This document shows, piece by piece, positions 34,203 to 42,542 of a stretch of 64,000 nucleotides of DNA. Numbering within the stretch: position 1 is the stretch's first letter; the number at the start of each line of letters is the position of its first letter. Source of the stretch: CAIKMD01 sp963702925 (GTDB lineage: Bacteria; Pseudomonadota; Alphaproteobacteria; ATCC43930; CGMCC-115725); the NCBI GenBank assembly GCA_963702925.1, contig OY969771.1, positions 4,402,001 through 4,466,000 of the forward strand, in the 5' to 3' direction. The notes below the pieces were generated by a model. It worked only from the letters and a program-made list of their open reading frames with translations, had not been told where the DNA came from and searched no databases. The translations under genes and the position numbers were made by a program.

Positions 34203-34919
34203 TCAAAACACGCCGAGATGCTGATGCAGCTCGGCCGTCTGGGCGCTCAATTCGGCCGCGGGGCCCGACACGGCCAGCCGGCCGGTGTTGAGGATGGCGA
34301 TATCGTCCGCAACGTCAAAGATGAGCTTGGCATTCTGCTCGACCAGCACAATCGATAGTCCGTGCGCCTTCAGGCGACGGATCGTCGCCATGACGTCACC
34401 GACGATTTGCGGCGCCAGGCCTTCGGAAGGCTCATCCATCAAGAGCACGCGAGGATTGGACATAAGCGCGCGGGCGATGGCGAGCATCTGCTGTTCCCCG
34501 CCGGAGAGATAACCGGCGAACTGCTTGGCCCGTTCGGCAAGTCGTGGAAACATGGCATAGACATCGGCGCGCGACCAGGAAGGCCGGCCTTGCCGCGGTT
34601 TGGCGGCGCTGACGTCCAAGTTTTCCTGCACCGTCAAGCTGCGGAAAATGCGTCGTCCTTGAGGCACGAGCGCGACGCCGCTCGCAGCGATCGTTTCGGG
34701 CGGAAAGCCCGTGAGGTCGGCGCCGAAGATTCGGACGCTGCCGCGCCGCGGGCGCAGCAGCCCCATCGCCACGTTCATGCAGGTCGACTTGCCGGCGCCG
34801 TTGCGGCCGAGCAGGCCCAACAGACGCCCTTCGCCAAGACGCAATGAAATCCCGTGCAAGACGTGGCTGTCGCCGTAATAGGCGTCGACGCCCGTCAACG
34901 CCAAGGCATCATGTGCCAA
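34203..34919 (-). CDS. livF: Branched-chain amino acid ABC transporter ATPase LivF
   Basis: LivF is the second ATPase of the HAAT (Liv) importer. The 238-residue protein has Walker A GRNGAGKST, the LivF-type Q-loop GVALVPQGRRIFRSLTVQENL, signature YLSGGEQQMLAIARALM and Walker B VLLMDEPSEGLAP. The best start is a TTG at 34919 with GGAG seven bases upstream, overlapping livG by 11 bases. A longer frame upstream lies within livG. It is the last gene of livKHMGF. Confidence 0.93.
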   Translation of the reverse strand: MAHDALALTGVDAYYGDSHVLHGISLRLGEGRLLGLLGRNGAGKSTCMNVAMGLLRPRRGSVRIFGADLTGFPPETIAASGVALVPQGRRIFRSLTVQENLDVSAAKPRQGRPSWSRADVYAMFPRLAERAKQFAGYLSGGEQQMLAIARALMSNPRVLLMDEPSEGLAPQIVGDVMATIRRLKAHGLSIVLVEQNAKLIFDVADDIAILNTGRLAVSGPAAELSAQTAELHQHLGVF

Positions 34920-35646
34920 GATAAATCTCCCTGGTGCGCGGATGAGCGACGACCTCGGCGCGCGTGCCTTCGACAATGACCTCGCCAAAATACATGACCG
35001 AAATCCGCTCGGCGAAATCGAGCGCGACATCCATGTCGTGCTCGATCATCACGATCGTGACGTCGCGCGGAATGGCGAGGAGCAATTTTTGCACGTCGCG
35101 GCGCTCGTCGATCGAAAGCCCGGCGAAGGGCTCGTCGAGCAGCAAGAGCCGCGGATTCTGTGCCAACGCCATGGCGATTTCGACGCGTCGCCTTTCGCCA
35201 TAAGAGGTTTGCGCCAAAGGCCGCTCGGCGAGGTGAGCCAATCCGATATCGAGCAGGCAGTCGCGTGCGCGTTGCCGGAGCGTTTCCTCATGATCGAGGC
35301 GGGTCCACGCGCTCCAACGACGGCGCGAAAGGCCGAGCAGCGCCAGCGTCACATTGTGCAGCAGCGTGTCCTTGGGAAAGAGGGTGATGATCTGATAGGT
35401 GCGCGCCAGGCCAAGATGCGGACGTCGCCGGCTCGGTACCGCCGTGATGTCGGCGCCGAACAGGATCACCTTGCCGCGGTCGGGACGAAGCTCGCCGGTG
35501 ATGAGATTGAAGAGCGTGGTCTTGCCGGCGCCGTTGGGCCCGATAATAAGGTGTCTCTCGCCTTGCGCGACAGCGAGATCAATCCCTTTGGTGACCCGCA
35601 AGCCGCCAAAGGATTTGTCGAGCCCGGCGAGTTGCAGCGCGGTCAT
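34909..35646 (-). CDS. livG: Branched-chain amino acid ABC transporter ATPase LivG
   Basis: LivG is the first ATPase of the importer. The 245-residue product has Walker A GPNGAGKTT, the motif LARTYQIITLFPKDTLLHNV, a signature sequence QTSYGERRRVEIAMALA (the canonical LSGG is changed to TSYGE, common in LivG) and Walker B LLLLDEPFAGL. The ATG at 35646 overlaps the livM stop (ATGA). Confidence 0.93.
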   Translation of the reverse strand: MTALQLAGLDKSFGGLRVTKGIDLAVAQGERHLIIGPNGAGKTTLFNLITGELRPDRGKVILFGADITAVPSRRRPHLGLARTYQIITLFPKDTLLHNVTLALLGLSRRRWSAWTRLDHEETLRQRARDCLLDIGLAHLAERPLAQTSYGERRRVEIAMALAQNPRLLLLDEPFAGLSIDERRDVQKLLLAIPRDVTIVMIEHDMDVALDFAERISVMYFGEVIVEGTRAEVVAHPRTREIYLGT

Positions 35647-36611
35647 TGCTTGCTCGCCGCCGGCGCGGCCGCGCCGCGATTGATGCCGGCCCAAAAGCGG
35701 CGCAGCAGCCGGCTCGTTCCCGGCACGAGACCTTCGGGCATGAACAGGACGATGAGTACGAAAATCGCACCGAGGGTGAAGTTCCAGCGCTCGATATAGG
35801 CGCTGGCGACGCTTTTCATCACGACGACAAGCGTCGCGCCCGCGATCGGGCCGAGCAGCGTGCCGGATCCGCCGGAGATCACCATCAGCAGCACTTCCGC
35901 CGAAGCCGATAAAGCCAAGGCGTGGGGGCTGATGAATTGGTTGTAGTAGAAGAAAAGAATCCCGGCGATCCCGCTCCAGAAGCCCGAGAAAAGGCAGGCG
36001 AGGAAACGGATCATCCACACGTCATAGCCGAGCGCGGTCATGCGGCGCGGCTGATCGCGCGTCCCTCTGAGGCTTGCGCCGAAGGGCGAGCCGGTGAAGA
36101 GCGCCGTCGCGCTGGTTGCGATGACGAAGATCACCAGGGTCGCGAGATAGAACGCATTCGCCGAGCCGAGCGACAGGCCGAAAAACACGGGCCGAGCGGA
36201 CGCGGCCAATCCGTTGTCGCCATTCGTCAGACCGATCCAGCGATAGGCCAGGCCCCACAGGAGCTGTCCCAAAGCAAGCGTGATCATGATGAAGCCGATG
36301 CCGGTCGTGCGCAGCGCGAGCATGGCGAAGATCGCGGTTCCGGCCAAGGTCAGCGCCAAGGCAGCGATGATGGCCGCGACATGGCCGAAGCCTGCACCCA
36401 GCATGATGGCGGCGCCATAGGCGGCGATGCCGAACAGACCGGCATGGCCCAGCGAAATCAAGCCGGCATAGCCGACCAACACGTCGAGGCTCAAGGCGAA
36501 GATCGCGCCGATGAGGATCTGGCTGATGATGTTGACGTAAAAGCTCTGGTGCAGCCACAGCGGCACCGTCGCCAAAATGGCGAGCGCCGCGCCTAGCGCC
36601 GCGCGTTTCAT
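35643..36611 (-). CDS. livM: Branched-chain amino acid ABC transporter permease LivM
   Basis: LivM is one of two permeases of the Liv importer. It has 322 residues and about 8-9 membrane segments, with the family stretches ISQILIGAIFALSLDVLVGYAGLISLGHAGLFGIAAYGAA and RMTALGYDVWMIRFLACLFSGFWSGIAGILFF. ATG 36611 overlaps the livH stop (ATGA). Upstream the same frame continues open into the livH N-terminal half because of a frameshift there, which makes a false 640-residue fusion. Confidence 0.92.
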   Translation of the reverse strand: MKRAALGAALAILATVPLWLHQSFYVNIISQILIGAIFALSLDVLVGYAGLISLGHAGLFGIAAYGAAIMLGAGFGHVAAIIAALALTLAGTAIFAMLALRTTGIGFIMITLALGQLLWGLAYRWIGLTNGDNGLAASARPVFFGLSLGSANAFYLATLVIFVIATSATALFTGSPFGASLRGTRDQPRRMTALGYDVWMIRFLACLFSGFWSGIAGILFFYYNQFISPHALALSASAEVLLMVISGGSGTLLGPIAGATLVVVMKSVASAYIERWNFTLGAIFVLIVLFMPEGLVPGTSRLLRRFWAGINRGAAAPAASKQ

Positions 36612-37472
36612 GACATGCGCCTGCCGAAGAGGCCTTGAGGCCGCATCACCAGAATGATGACCATCGGCAGGAAGAGGACGAAATAGGCGAGCTCCGGGAG
36701 CAGCGCCTGGCCGAAATTGTAAAGAAAGCCGACGATGAAGCTGCCGACCAAAGAGCCCAGAAGGCTGCCGGTGCCGCCGAGGATGACGACAACGAGTGCG
36801 AGCGGCAGCATGTCGGAATCGAGCCCGGGATAAACCGACAGGATCGGTCCGCCCATCATGCCGGCAAAACCGGCCAAGCCCGCGCCCAAGCAGAAGACGA
36901 CGGTGAAAAGCCGCGACACTTTTATGCCGCAGACGCGCGCCATGTCGGGATCGTCGACCCCGGCGCGGATCATCGCCCCCAGCCGCGTCCGCTCGAGCAA
37001 GGCCCACAGCGCCGTCGCGACCACGAGAGCGATCACGATGATACCGAGCCGATAGGCCGAGAAGGCAAGGCCGAAAACTTGAGTTCGAACCGCGCAAGGC
37101 GGACGGGGCGTCGACCGAGATCGGATCGCCGGTCCACTCCATCAGGCAAAGATCGGCGATCATGAAGGAGAGGCCGAGCGTCACGAGCACTTGCGCCTGC
37201 TCCGCGCCGGCCAGGCGGCGCAGCACGAAGCGCTCGATCGCACCGCCGATGATTGCGACGAGCAAGGCCGCGATCAGCGCGGCAAGCCAAAAGTCGACAT
37301 GGAACCACATGACGAGGCTCGCGCCGAAATAGGCGCCGAGCATGAAGAACGAGCCATGCGTCAGGTTCGGAATGCGCATCAATCCGAAGATCAGCGAGAA
37401 ACCCGCCGACAACAGAAAGAGCAGCCCGCCAAGGGTGATGCTGTTGACGCTCAGAATGAGCCACAGACTCAT
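36608..37472 (-). pseudogene. livH: Branched-chain amino acid permease LivH, frameshifted
   Basis: The N-terminal half (from ATG 37472, GGAG upstream: SVNSITLGGLLFLLSAGFSLIFGLMRIPNLTHGSFFMLG) and the C-terminal half (VFGLAFSAYRLGIIVIALVVA through FLPMVIILVMRPQGLFGRRMS) are both fully LivH-like but lie in different frames. The switch is near 37078-37092 (TTCGAACTCAAG on the minus strand) and needs removal of one base. The gene is otherwise intact and sits in a complete operon, so a sequence error is as likely as a real mutation. Confidence 0.8.
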
Positions 37473-37510
37473 CGGCGAGCTCCGCCGGCGCCGCTTGCGC
37501 CTCGCCGGCC

Positions 37511-38734
37511 CTAAGCCTTCAACGGCGGATAGTCGCGCGAATAGACCGGTTGCGAGAGGAACCACTTCTCGTCATAGGTCCAGAACTGGCTGACCTTTTC
37601 GTAGGTCTTCACCGTCTTGTTGACGAGCTTGCCATTCTGCTTCTCGATCCGGCGGACATAGATGTTGCCGATGACGTTGCCGTGGTCGTCGAAGCTGATC
37701 GGTCCGCGCGGTGTGTCGGCGATCGCGACGCCGCGCAACGTCTTGATGAAGGCTTCCTTGTCGCCGGTGCTGCCGCCGGTTTTCTTCAGCGCGGCCTCGA
37801 CCACCTGGCCGTTGATGTAGAGGCCGGCCGCGTAGAAACCGGGGATGTTGCCGTAATCCTTGGAAAACGCGGCGACGAAGCGGCGATTGGCGTCGCTGTC
37901 GAGATCCATCGTATAGGGACAAGCGTTGATCAAGCCGATCGCCTCGTCGCCAAAGCTCTTGAGCAACGCGTCGTCGCCCGAGGTCTCGCCGCCGATCACC
38001 GGCTTCTTCACGCCCATATCGGCGTATTGCTTCATGAATTTCACCGGGTTGGAGCCGGCAAAGCCTTGGACAATTCCGTCGACATCGCCGAATTGCGCGA
38101 TGAACGGCGTGTAATCGGCGGCCGTCAGCGGCGGCCACAGTTTCTTGATGACGCGGCCGCCGGCGTCCTCGAAGACGCGTTGGAAGCCGCCCATCTGCTC
38201 GTAGCCGAAGGCAAAATCCTCGACGATGGTGACCACGGTCTTGAGCTTCATCTCCTTTGCCGCGTAGTCGGCGAGGGGATGCATGGCCTGCGAGGAGGTG
38301 GCCGAGGCGCGGATGAAATAGGGATTGGGCTTGCGTTGCGTGATGTCCTCGGCGCCGGCAAGGCTCAGCATCGGCGTTTTTTGCTGCTCGATATAATCGG
38401 AGATCGCGAGGAGCTCGAACGCGGCCAAGGGTCCGAGAATGACGTCGACCTTGTCGCGCTCGATCAATTCCTGGGCCTTGGTCTTGGCGCCCGCCGGGCT
38501 GCCGCCGGTATCGGCGGAAATGAACTCGATCTTGCGGCCGGCCAGCGTGTTGTTCTTCTCCTTGAGGAAAGTGAGGATGCCTTGTTCCATCTGAATGCCG
38601 CCCTCGGCCAAGGGCCCGGTCTTCACCGTCAGCAGACCGATCCGCACCGGCGCGGCTTGCGCGATGGCAGGCAAGGGCAGGGCAGTTGCCGCCGCCCCGG
38701 CGAGAAATGCACGTCGTCCCAATTTTGGTGTCAT
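37511..38734 (-). CDS. livK: Branched-chain amino acid ABC transporter binding protein LivK-like
   Basis: The 407-residue protein is a periplasmic leucine/amide-binding type receptor of the Liv system. The signal GRRAFLAGAAATALPLPAIAQA holds a twin-arginine-like R-R-x-F-L. The mature part has VRIGLLTVKTGPLAEGGIQMEQGI and DVILGPLAAFELLAISDYI, typical of type I binding folds. GGGAGG precedes the ATG at 38734. It heads livK-H-M-G-F; the ligand may be an amino acid, amide or aromatic acid. Confidence 0.9.
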   Translation of the reverse strand: MTPKLGRRAFLAGAAATALPLPAIAQAAPVRIGLLTVKTGPLAEGGIQMEQGILTFLKEKNNTLAGRKIEFISADTGGSPAGAKTKAQELIERDKVDVILGPLAAFELLAISDYIEQQKTPMLSLAGAEDITQRKPNPYFIRASATSSQAMHPLADYAAKEMKLKTVVTIVEDFAFGYEQMGGFQRVFEDAGGRVIKKLWPPLTAADYTPFIAQFGDVDGIVQGFAGSNPVKFMKQYADMGVKKPVIGGETSGDDALLKSFGDEAIGLINACPYTMDLDSDANRRFVAAFSKDYGNIPGFYAAGLYINGQVVEAALKKTGGSTGDKEAFIKTLRGVAIADTPRGPISFDDHGNVIGNIYVRRIEKQNGKLVNKTVKTYEKVSQFWTYDEKWFLSQPVYSRDYPPLKA

Positions 38735-38835
38735 GGCATCCTCCCGTCAGATATCGATGCCGGATCTTTGCCGGCTTTCGGATAGGGTATGTCGTTTTCG
38801 CCGCTCCGTCTAGCTTGGCGCGGGGAGAAGAGCCG

Positions 38836-39438
38836 TTAGGGCGTCGCGGGCGCGGCCCCGATGTCGTTCTGAATGTCGAGCACCGCCTGCCGCTCGTCGG
38901 GCGTCAGGATGTATTCGTAGATCACGGCTTGATTGGTGCTCGCCCGCGCAATGCCCGACAAGGCGGCGATGCCGTAGAGGATATAGGCCGCAACCGGATC
39001 GCGCGCTTCGCCGACGCCGACATAGTCGCACCAGGCAAGCAACTCGATCGCGCGGCTGTCGCCGCGATGGGCAAGCGTGTGCAAGCGCCGCAAATCCTCG
39101 GCGGAAGGACGTCGCGCTGCAACCCGTACCGCCAAGGCCGAGAAGCTCGTGGCGTCGTCCTGCGCCGCGATCGGGGCAGGCGGCACCGGGCGCGGCGCGG
39201 GAAGAGGCGTCGGCGTCGGCGCGGCGTCGTGCCGTATCTGCGGGTCTCGGCTGGCTTGCGGTTTAGACGGTTTCGCGCCGATCTCGCCCATGTCGACACA
39301 AGACGCCCCGGGCTGATCGAGACACAAGAAGCGGCCTTCGAGCTTATAAAGCTCGGCCTGCGCGGGAAGGGCGCCGAGCCAAAACAAGGCGGCGAACGCC
39401 GCGGCAACAGCGACGAAAGGCCGTAACCCAGCTTTCAT
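38836..39438 (-). CDS. Exported hypothetical protein, likely flagellar regulon
   Basis: This 200-residue protein has a clean signal peptide from ATG 39438 (MKAGLRPFVAVAAAFAALFW...PAQA). Mature residues include FLCLDQPGASCVDMG (two cysteines), a Pro-rich linker near residues 80-95 and a helical C-terminal half with Sel1/TPR-like RLHTLAHRGDSRAIELLAW. ATG 39465 is an alternative start but would sit almost on the predicted transcript start. A perfect sigma-54 promoter and an ftr-like palindrome lie upstream, so I infer flagellar control. Family not recognised. Confidence 0.7.
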   Translation of the reverse strand: MKAGLRPFVAVAAAFAALFWLGALPAQAELYKLEGRFLCLDQPGASCVDMGEIGAKPSKPQASRDPQIRHDAAPTPTPLPAPRPVPPAPIAAQDDATSFSALAVRVAARRPSAEDLRRLHTLAHRGDSRAIELLAWCDYVGVGEARDPVAAYILYGIAALSGIARASTNQAVIYEYILTPDERQAVLDIQNDIGAAPATP

Positions 39439-39478
39439 CGGTCGAGGTGTCGGTGAAGCGGTCATCTCTCGACATCCC

Positions 39479-39494
39479 AGCAAGAGCCGGGCCA
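39479..39494 (-). promoter_or_regulatory. Sigma-54 promoter of the 39438 gene
   Basis: The minus strand is TGGCCCGGCTCTTGCT, matching TGGC(A/C)C-N5-TTGC(A/T) at every conserved position. Predicted start about 39467, giving a 29-base leader to ATG 39438. Confidence 0.65.
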
Positions 39495-39586
39495 TATCCC
39501 GCGCGCGCGAATCGCGCGGGAACGCTGGCCGATCGCGCGTGAAACGGCTTGGCGTCGCTGAGAGTCGGGGAAGTTTTGCGCGCCCG

Positions 39587-39605
39587 GCCGGCAAATCTTG
39601 CCGGC
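39587..39605. promoter_or_regulatory. ftr-like (FlbD-type) palindrome
   Basis: GCCGGCAA-ATC-TTGCCGGC is a perfect inverted repeat with 8-base arms. It lies about 100 bases upstream of the sigma-54 promoter at 39479-39494, and just 9 bases after the fliP stop. Confidence 0.55.
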
Positions 39606-39613
39606 TTCCGGCG

Positions 39614-40363
39614 CTAGCCGACGCCGAAGCTTTGAACCAGGCTTCCAGCGACGAGATACCAACCATCGACCAAGACGAAGAAGATCAGCTTGAAGGGCAG
39701 GGAGATCGTCACCGGCGGCAACATCATCATGCCCATCGACATCAGGATCGAGGCGACGACCAGGTCGATGATGAGAAACGGCAGAAACAGGAGGAAGCCG
39801 ATTTCGAAAGAGCGCCGGAGCTCGCTGATCATGAAGGCCGGCACGAGCACGCGCAGCGAGATGTCCTTGGGATCGATGGCGGCGGTGTCGATCTTCGCCA
39901 TGCCCGCGAAAAGCTGGAGATCCTGATCGCGCACATTGTGCATCATGAAGTCGTGGAGCGGCGCCGCGGTCCGCTCGAAGGCTTGCTCTTCCGTGATGCG
40001 TTCGGCGATAAGCGGCGCGATGCCGTTGTCGTAGGCGGTCTCGAGCGTCGGCGCCATGACGAAGCCGGTCAGAAACAGCGCGAGGCTGACCAGCACGAAA
40101 TTGGGCGGCGTGGTTTGCGTGCCGAGCGCGTTGCGCAGGAAGGACAGCACGACAATGATGCGCGTGAAAGAGGTGACGGTGACGAGGATCGCCGGGGCAA
40201 GGCTCAAGACCGTCAGCAGCAGCAGAAGCTGGACGATGCGGCCGGTGGCGCTGCCGCCGCCGCCGCCCAGATCGAGCGTCAAGGACTGCGCCCAAGCGGG
40301 ATGCGCGGCCAACAGAAGAAAGACCGGTGCGGAAGCGGCTGCGGCGGCAAGGGCGCGCTTCAT
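39614..40363 (-). CDS. fliP: Flagellar export gate protein FliP
   Basis: FliP is an export-gate membrane protein. The 249-residue protein has a signal peptide (1-25), then LTLLTVLSLAPAILVTVTSFTRIIVVLSFLRNALG-like sequence, the conserved AFMISELRRSFEIGFLLFLPFLIIDLVVASILMSMGMMMLPP, and KLIFFVLVDGWYLVAGSLVQSF at the end. Its ATG overlaps the fliO stop (ATGA). It is the last gene of the minus-strand fliO-fliP unit. Confidence 0.97.
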   Translation of the reverse strand: MKRALAAAAASAPVFLLLAAHPAWAQSLTLDLGGGGGSATGRIVQLLLLLTVLSLAPAILVTVTSFTRIIVVLSFLRNALGTQTTPPNFVLVSLALFLTGFVMAPTLETAYDNGIAPLIAERITEEQAFERTAAPLHDFMMHNVRDQDLQLFAGMAKIDTAAIDPKDISLRVLVPAFMISELRRSFEIGFLLFLPFLIIDLVVASILMSMGMMMLPPVTISLPFKLIFFVLVDGWYLVAGSLVQSFGVG

Positions 40364-40671
40364 GAAGGCGTTCCCGGCAGCAGGCTGGCGAAATCCTCGG
40401 CGGGTTTCCCGACCGGCGCGATGCCGGTTTCGACCACGATGTCGTCGTTGAGGCCCAGAAGCAGAAGATGCTCGACGCCGTCACGCTTCAACAAGACCAG
40501 ACGGCGCTTGCCGTCGAGCGCCAAGACTTCTTCGACGGAAAGGCGTCGCTTGCCGCGCCGCGCGGCCATCGCGTGACCGAGACCGAGACGTTTGGCGATC
40601 CAGGCAACGGCAAAAATCAGCGCCACCACGAAAACGAGGGCGGCAACGAAGCGCCAATACACGTCACCCAT
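40360..40671 (-). CDS. fliO: Flagellar biosynthesis protein FliO
   Basis: This 103-residue protein has one membrane segment (about residues 7-25, FVAALVFVVALIFAVAWIA) followed by a basic cytoplasmic domain RRLSVEEVLALDGKRRLVLLKRDGVEHLLLLG, the conserved FliO motif. FliO assists assembly of FliP rings. I use ATG 40671 with AAAGGAAG upstream; the frame's first codon at 40731 lies in the upstream gene. It overlaps that gene by 8 bases and fliP by 4. Confidence 0.88.
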   Translation of the reverse strand: MGDVYWRFVAALVFVVALIFAVAWIAKRLGLGHAMAARRGKRRLSVEEVLALDGKRRLVLLKRDGVEHLLLLGLNDDIVVETGIAPVGKPAEDFASLLPGTPS

Positions 40672-40966
40672 TCGTGCTTCCTTTGATCGGCGCATAAGCG
40701 TCCGCGGCGTGGCGTGCCCGAGCGCCGTCATGCTGGCGCTGGAGATCGCTCGCCAAGCCGTCGAGCTCGGTCAGCAACGCCTCCATCGCGGCGAGCACGG
40801 TCTGGCGCTCGGCTGATGGCGTTTGTTTGGCGGCTTCGGCGATGCGATCCATCTCGGCATCGAGGCCGGAGAGCTCGACGCTGGCGCCATCGGCGATCGC
40901 CGTGCGCGAGCGCGCAATCGCGGCGCGCAACGCGTCGAGTTGTTCCGTAAGCGGGGCCGGAATCAT
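40664..40966 (-). CDS. Small helical hypothetical protein of the fliO-fliP unit
   Basis: This is a 100-residue soluble, almost wholly helical protein (LTEQLDALRAAIARSRTAIAD, ERQTVLAAMEALLTELDGLASDLQRQ). There are no cysteines or membrane segments. Size and heptads recall FliT/FlgN-type chaperones, but I see no diagnostic motif. It is coupled on both sides: ATGA overlap with the FlhB-like gene upstream and 8-base overlap with fliO. Confidence 0.65.
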   Translation of the reverse strand: MIPAPLTEQLDALRAAIARSRTAIADGASVELSGLDAEMDRIAEAAKQTPSAERQTVLAAMEALLTELDGLASDLQRQHDGARARHAADAYAPIKGSTNG

Positions 40967-41208
40967 GGCGGCGTCTCCGAAGTGGCGGGAGGTTGCGGAT
41001 TGGCAGTGAGGATCGCGAACAGGATTTCGGCGACCACGGCGAGAGCGGCAACCGGGATCGGGTCGCTGACCTGAAGCGCGGCGAGCAGCTGCGTCAGATC
41101 GGAATTGGCGCGCAAATCCATCCCGTGGGCGCGGGCAAGCTCGGCGATGCGGGCGGCAATGGCCTGCCTGCCGGCGTCGGATGGCGTGGTCTCAAAAGGC
41201 AGAGGCAA
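40963..41208 (-). CDS. Stand-alone FlhB C-terminal-like protein
   Basis: The 81-residue product resembles the end of the cytoplasmic domain of FlhB/YscU (IAARIAELARAHGMDLRANSDLTQLLAALQVSDPIPVAALAVVAEILFAI, compared with the end of FlhB in this window). It lacks the NPTH cleavage motif and the first strand of the domain. Free-standing FlhB C-domain paralogues (FhlB-like) are known near flagellar genes. The start is uncertain: TTG 41208 follows GGGATTAACCATC. The open frame extends to 41457, but that part is unlike FlhB and overlaps the divergent flgB promoter. Confidence 0.65.
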   Translation of the reverse strand: MPLPFETTPSDAGRQAIAARIAELARAHGMDLRANSDLTQLLAALQVSDPIPVAALAVVAEILFAILTANPQPPATSETPP

Positions 41209-41344
41209 GATGGTTAATCCCGGCGTCCTCGGACACCGCGATGGTCGTCCCAATATGGTTAATTTTCGGTGAGCGCCCTGGCATTTGCTGTGTTTCTCGC
41301 GATGCGAGAGGCCGCCTTTACCCAATATTAAGGTAAACAGCGCG

Positions 41345-41764
41345 ATGATGGCGGCGATGGATATCAGAAGCATTCCGCTCTTCGACGCGATCACGCGGCG
41401 CATGGCCTGGCTCACCGAGCGGCAGACAGTGCTGGCCGAGAACGTCGCCAATGCCAATACGCCGAACTACGCCGAGAAGGATCTCAAGGAACCCGATTTC
41501 GGCGACCTGGTGAAAACGCCCACCGAGGGTGTCCGCTTGGTCGCGACGCAGCCGGGGCATTTCGGCGCGGGCAATGGCAGCGCGGCGGCGATGAAGACCG
41601 TCGAAACGCCGGAAGACAGCACGCTCAACGGCAACAACGTGTCGATCGAAGCGCAGATGATGAAAGTCTCGGAGAACGCCGCCGACTACACGCTGACCAC
41701 GACGCTCTACAAGCGCCACATGGCGCTGATCAAGATGGCCTTGGGCGGCGGAACCGGCGGCTAA
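41345..41764 (+). CDS. flgB: Flagellar basal-body rod protein FlgB
   Basis: FlgB is a proximal rod subunit. The 139-residue protein has MDIRSIPLFDAITRRMAWLTERQTVLAENVANANTPNY, the rod motif, and a C-terminal helix AADYTLTTTLYKRHMALIKMALGG. Starts at 41345, 41348 and 41357 are all possible; the first has AAGG 11 bases upstream. It heads the plus-strand flgB-flgC-fliE-fliQ-fliR-flhB operon. Confidence 0.95.
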   Translation: MMAAMDIRSIPLFDAITRRMAWLTERQTVLAENVANANTPNYAEKDLKEPDFGDLVKTPTEGVRLVATQPGHFGAGNGSAAAMKTVETPEDSTLNGNNVSIEAQMMKVSENAADYTLTTTLYKRHMALIKMALGGGTGG

Positions 41765-41782
41765 GCGCAGGAAAGGTAAGCG

Positions 41783-42193
41783 ATGGAACTCGATAAATCC
41801 TTTGCCGTGGCTTTCGCCGGCATGAGCGCGCAGACCGAGCGCTTGAAGGTGATCGCGGAAAACCTGGCCAATGCGGATTCCACGGCGCAGACACCGGACG
41901 CCGATCCCTACAAGCGCAAGATCGTCACCTTCGCGGATCAGCTCGACCGGACGCTCGGCGTCGACATGGTGAAGGTCTCGGGAGTCCAGACCGTCGATGG
42001 CGGCTTCGGACGGATGTACGAGCCCGGCCATCCCGCCGCCGACGCCACGGGTTACGTCAAGACGCCCAACGTCAATTCGGTTACCGAGCTCATGGATATG
42101 CGCGAAGCCCAGCGCAGCTATGAGGCCAACCTCAATGTCATCGACGCGGCGAAGTCGATGTTGAGCCGCACCATCGATCTGCTGCAAAGCTGA
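41783..42193 (+). CDS. flgC: Flagellar basal-body rod protein FlgC
   Basis: The 136-residue proximal rod protein starts with FAVAFAGMSAQTERLKVIAENLANADST and contains YKRKIVTFADQ, DPYK and YEPGHPAADATGYVKTPNVNSVTELMDMREAQRSYEANLNVIDAAKSM, typical of FlgC. It lies 18 bases after flgB and 22 before fliE, with good spacing for polycistronic translation. Confidence 0.97.
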   Translation: MELDKSFAVAFAGMSAQTERLKVIAENLANADSTAQTPDADPYKRKIVTFADQLDRTLGVDMVKVSGVQTVDGGFGRMYEPGHPAADATGYVKTPNVNSVTELMDMREAQRSYEANLNVIDAAKSMLSRTIDLLQS

Positions 42194-42215
42194 GCCCCCG
42201 TAAAGGATTGCGATC

Positions 42216-42521
42216 ATGGCCGTCAATGTCACCAGCGCCGTCAATGCCTATGCCAACGCCAACAAGATGGTCGGCGCCGGCGGCACGCCGAGCACCGGCG
42301 CGGGCGAGAGTTTCGGCAAGCTGTTGCAGCAGGCGGGAAGCGGCGTGGTCGACGCGCTCAACAAAAGCGAGCAGACCAGCCTTCAAGCGGTGACGGGCAA
42401 GGCCGACCTTTCGGCCGTCACGGAGGCGGTCACCAATGCCGAGATGGCGTTGCAAACCGTGGTCGCCGTGCGCGATCGCGTCATTGCCGCTTATCAAGAC
42501 ATTCTCAAGATGCCGATGTAA
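42216..42521 (+). CDS. fliE: Flagellar hook-basal body protein FliE
   Basis: The 101-residue FliE is the adaptor between MS-ring and rod. The C-terminal half DLSAVTEAVTNAEMALQTVVAVRDRVIAAYQDILKMPM is the conserved helix. The N-terminal half is Gly/Ser/Ala-rich. There is no signal; it is exported early by the flagellar machine. Confidence 0.95.
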   Translation: MAVNVTSAVNAYANANKMVGAGGTPSTGAGESFGKLLQQAGSGVVDALNKSEQTSLQAVTGKADLSAVTEAVTNAEMALQTVVAVRDRVIAAYQDILKMPM

Positions 42522-42542
42522 CGGCGGCGGAGCAGTTTCACG

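Noticed and set aside
35643..37565. A 640-codon open frame that appears to fuse LivH to LivM
   Set aside because: The middle part (about 37080-36612) reads as Arg/Gly-rich nonsense, while the other frame gives a perfect LivH C-terminal half. The fusion is a frameshift artefact.
38758..38776. GCCGG-ATC-TTTGCCGGC upstream of livK
   Set aside because: Resembles the ftr-like palindrome but lacks the CAA half, and no GG-N10-GC promoter follows. livK is not flagellar.
41209..41344. Search for CtrA or sigma-54 sites in the flgB/FlhB-like gap
   Set aside because: Several TTAAT words occur, but none is spaced by 7 bases, and no GG-N10-GC of good quality was found.
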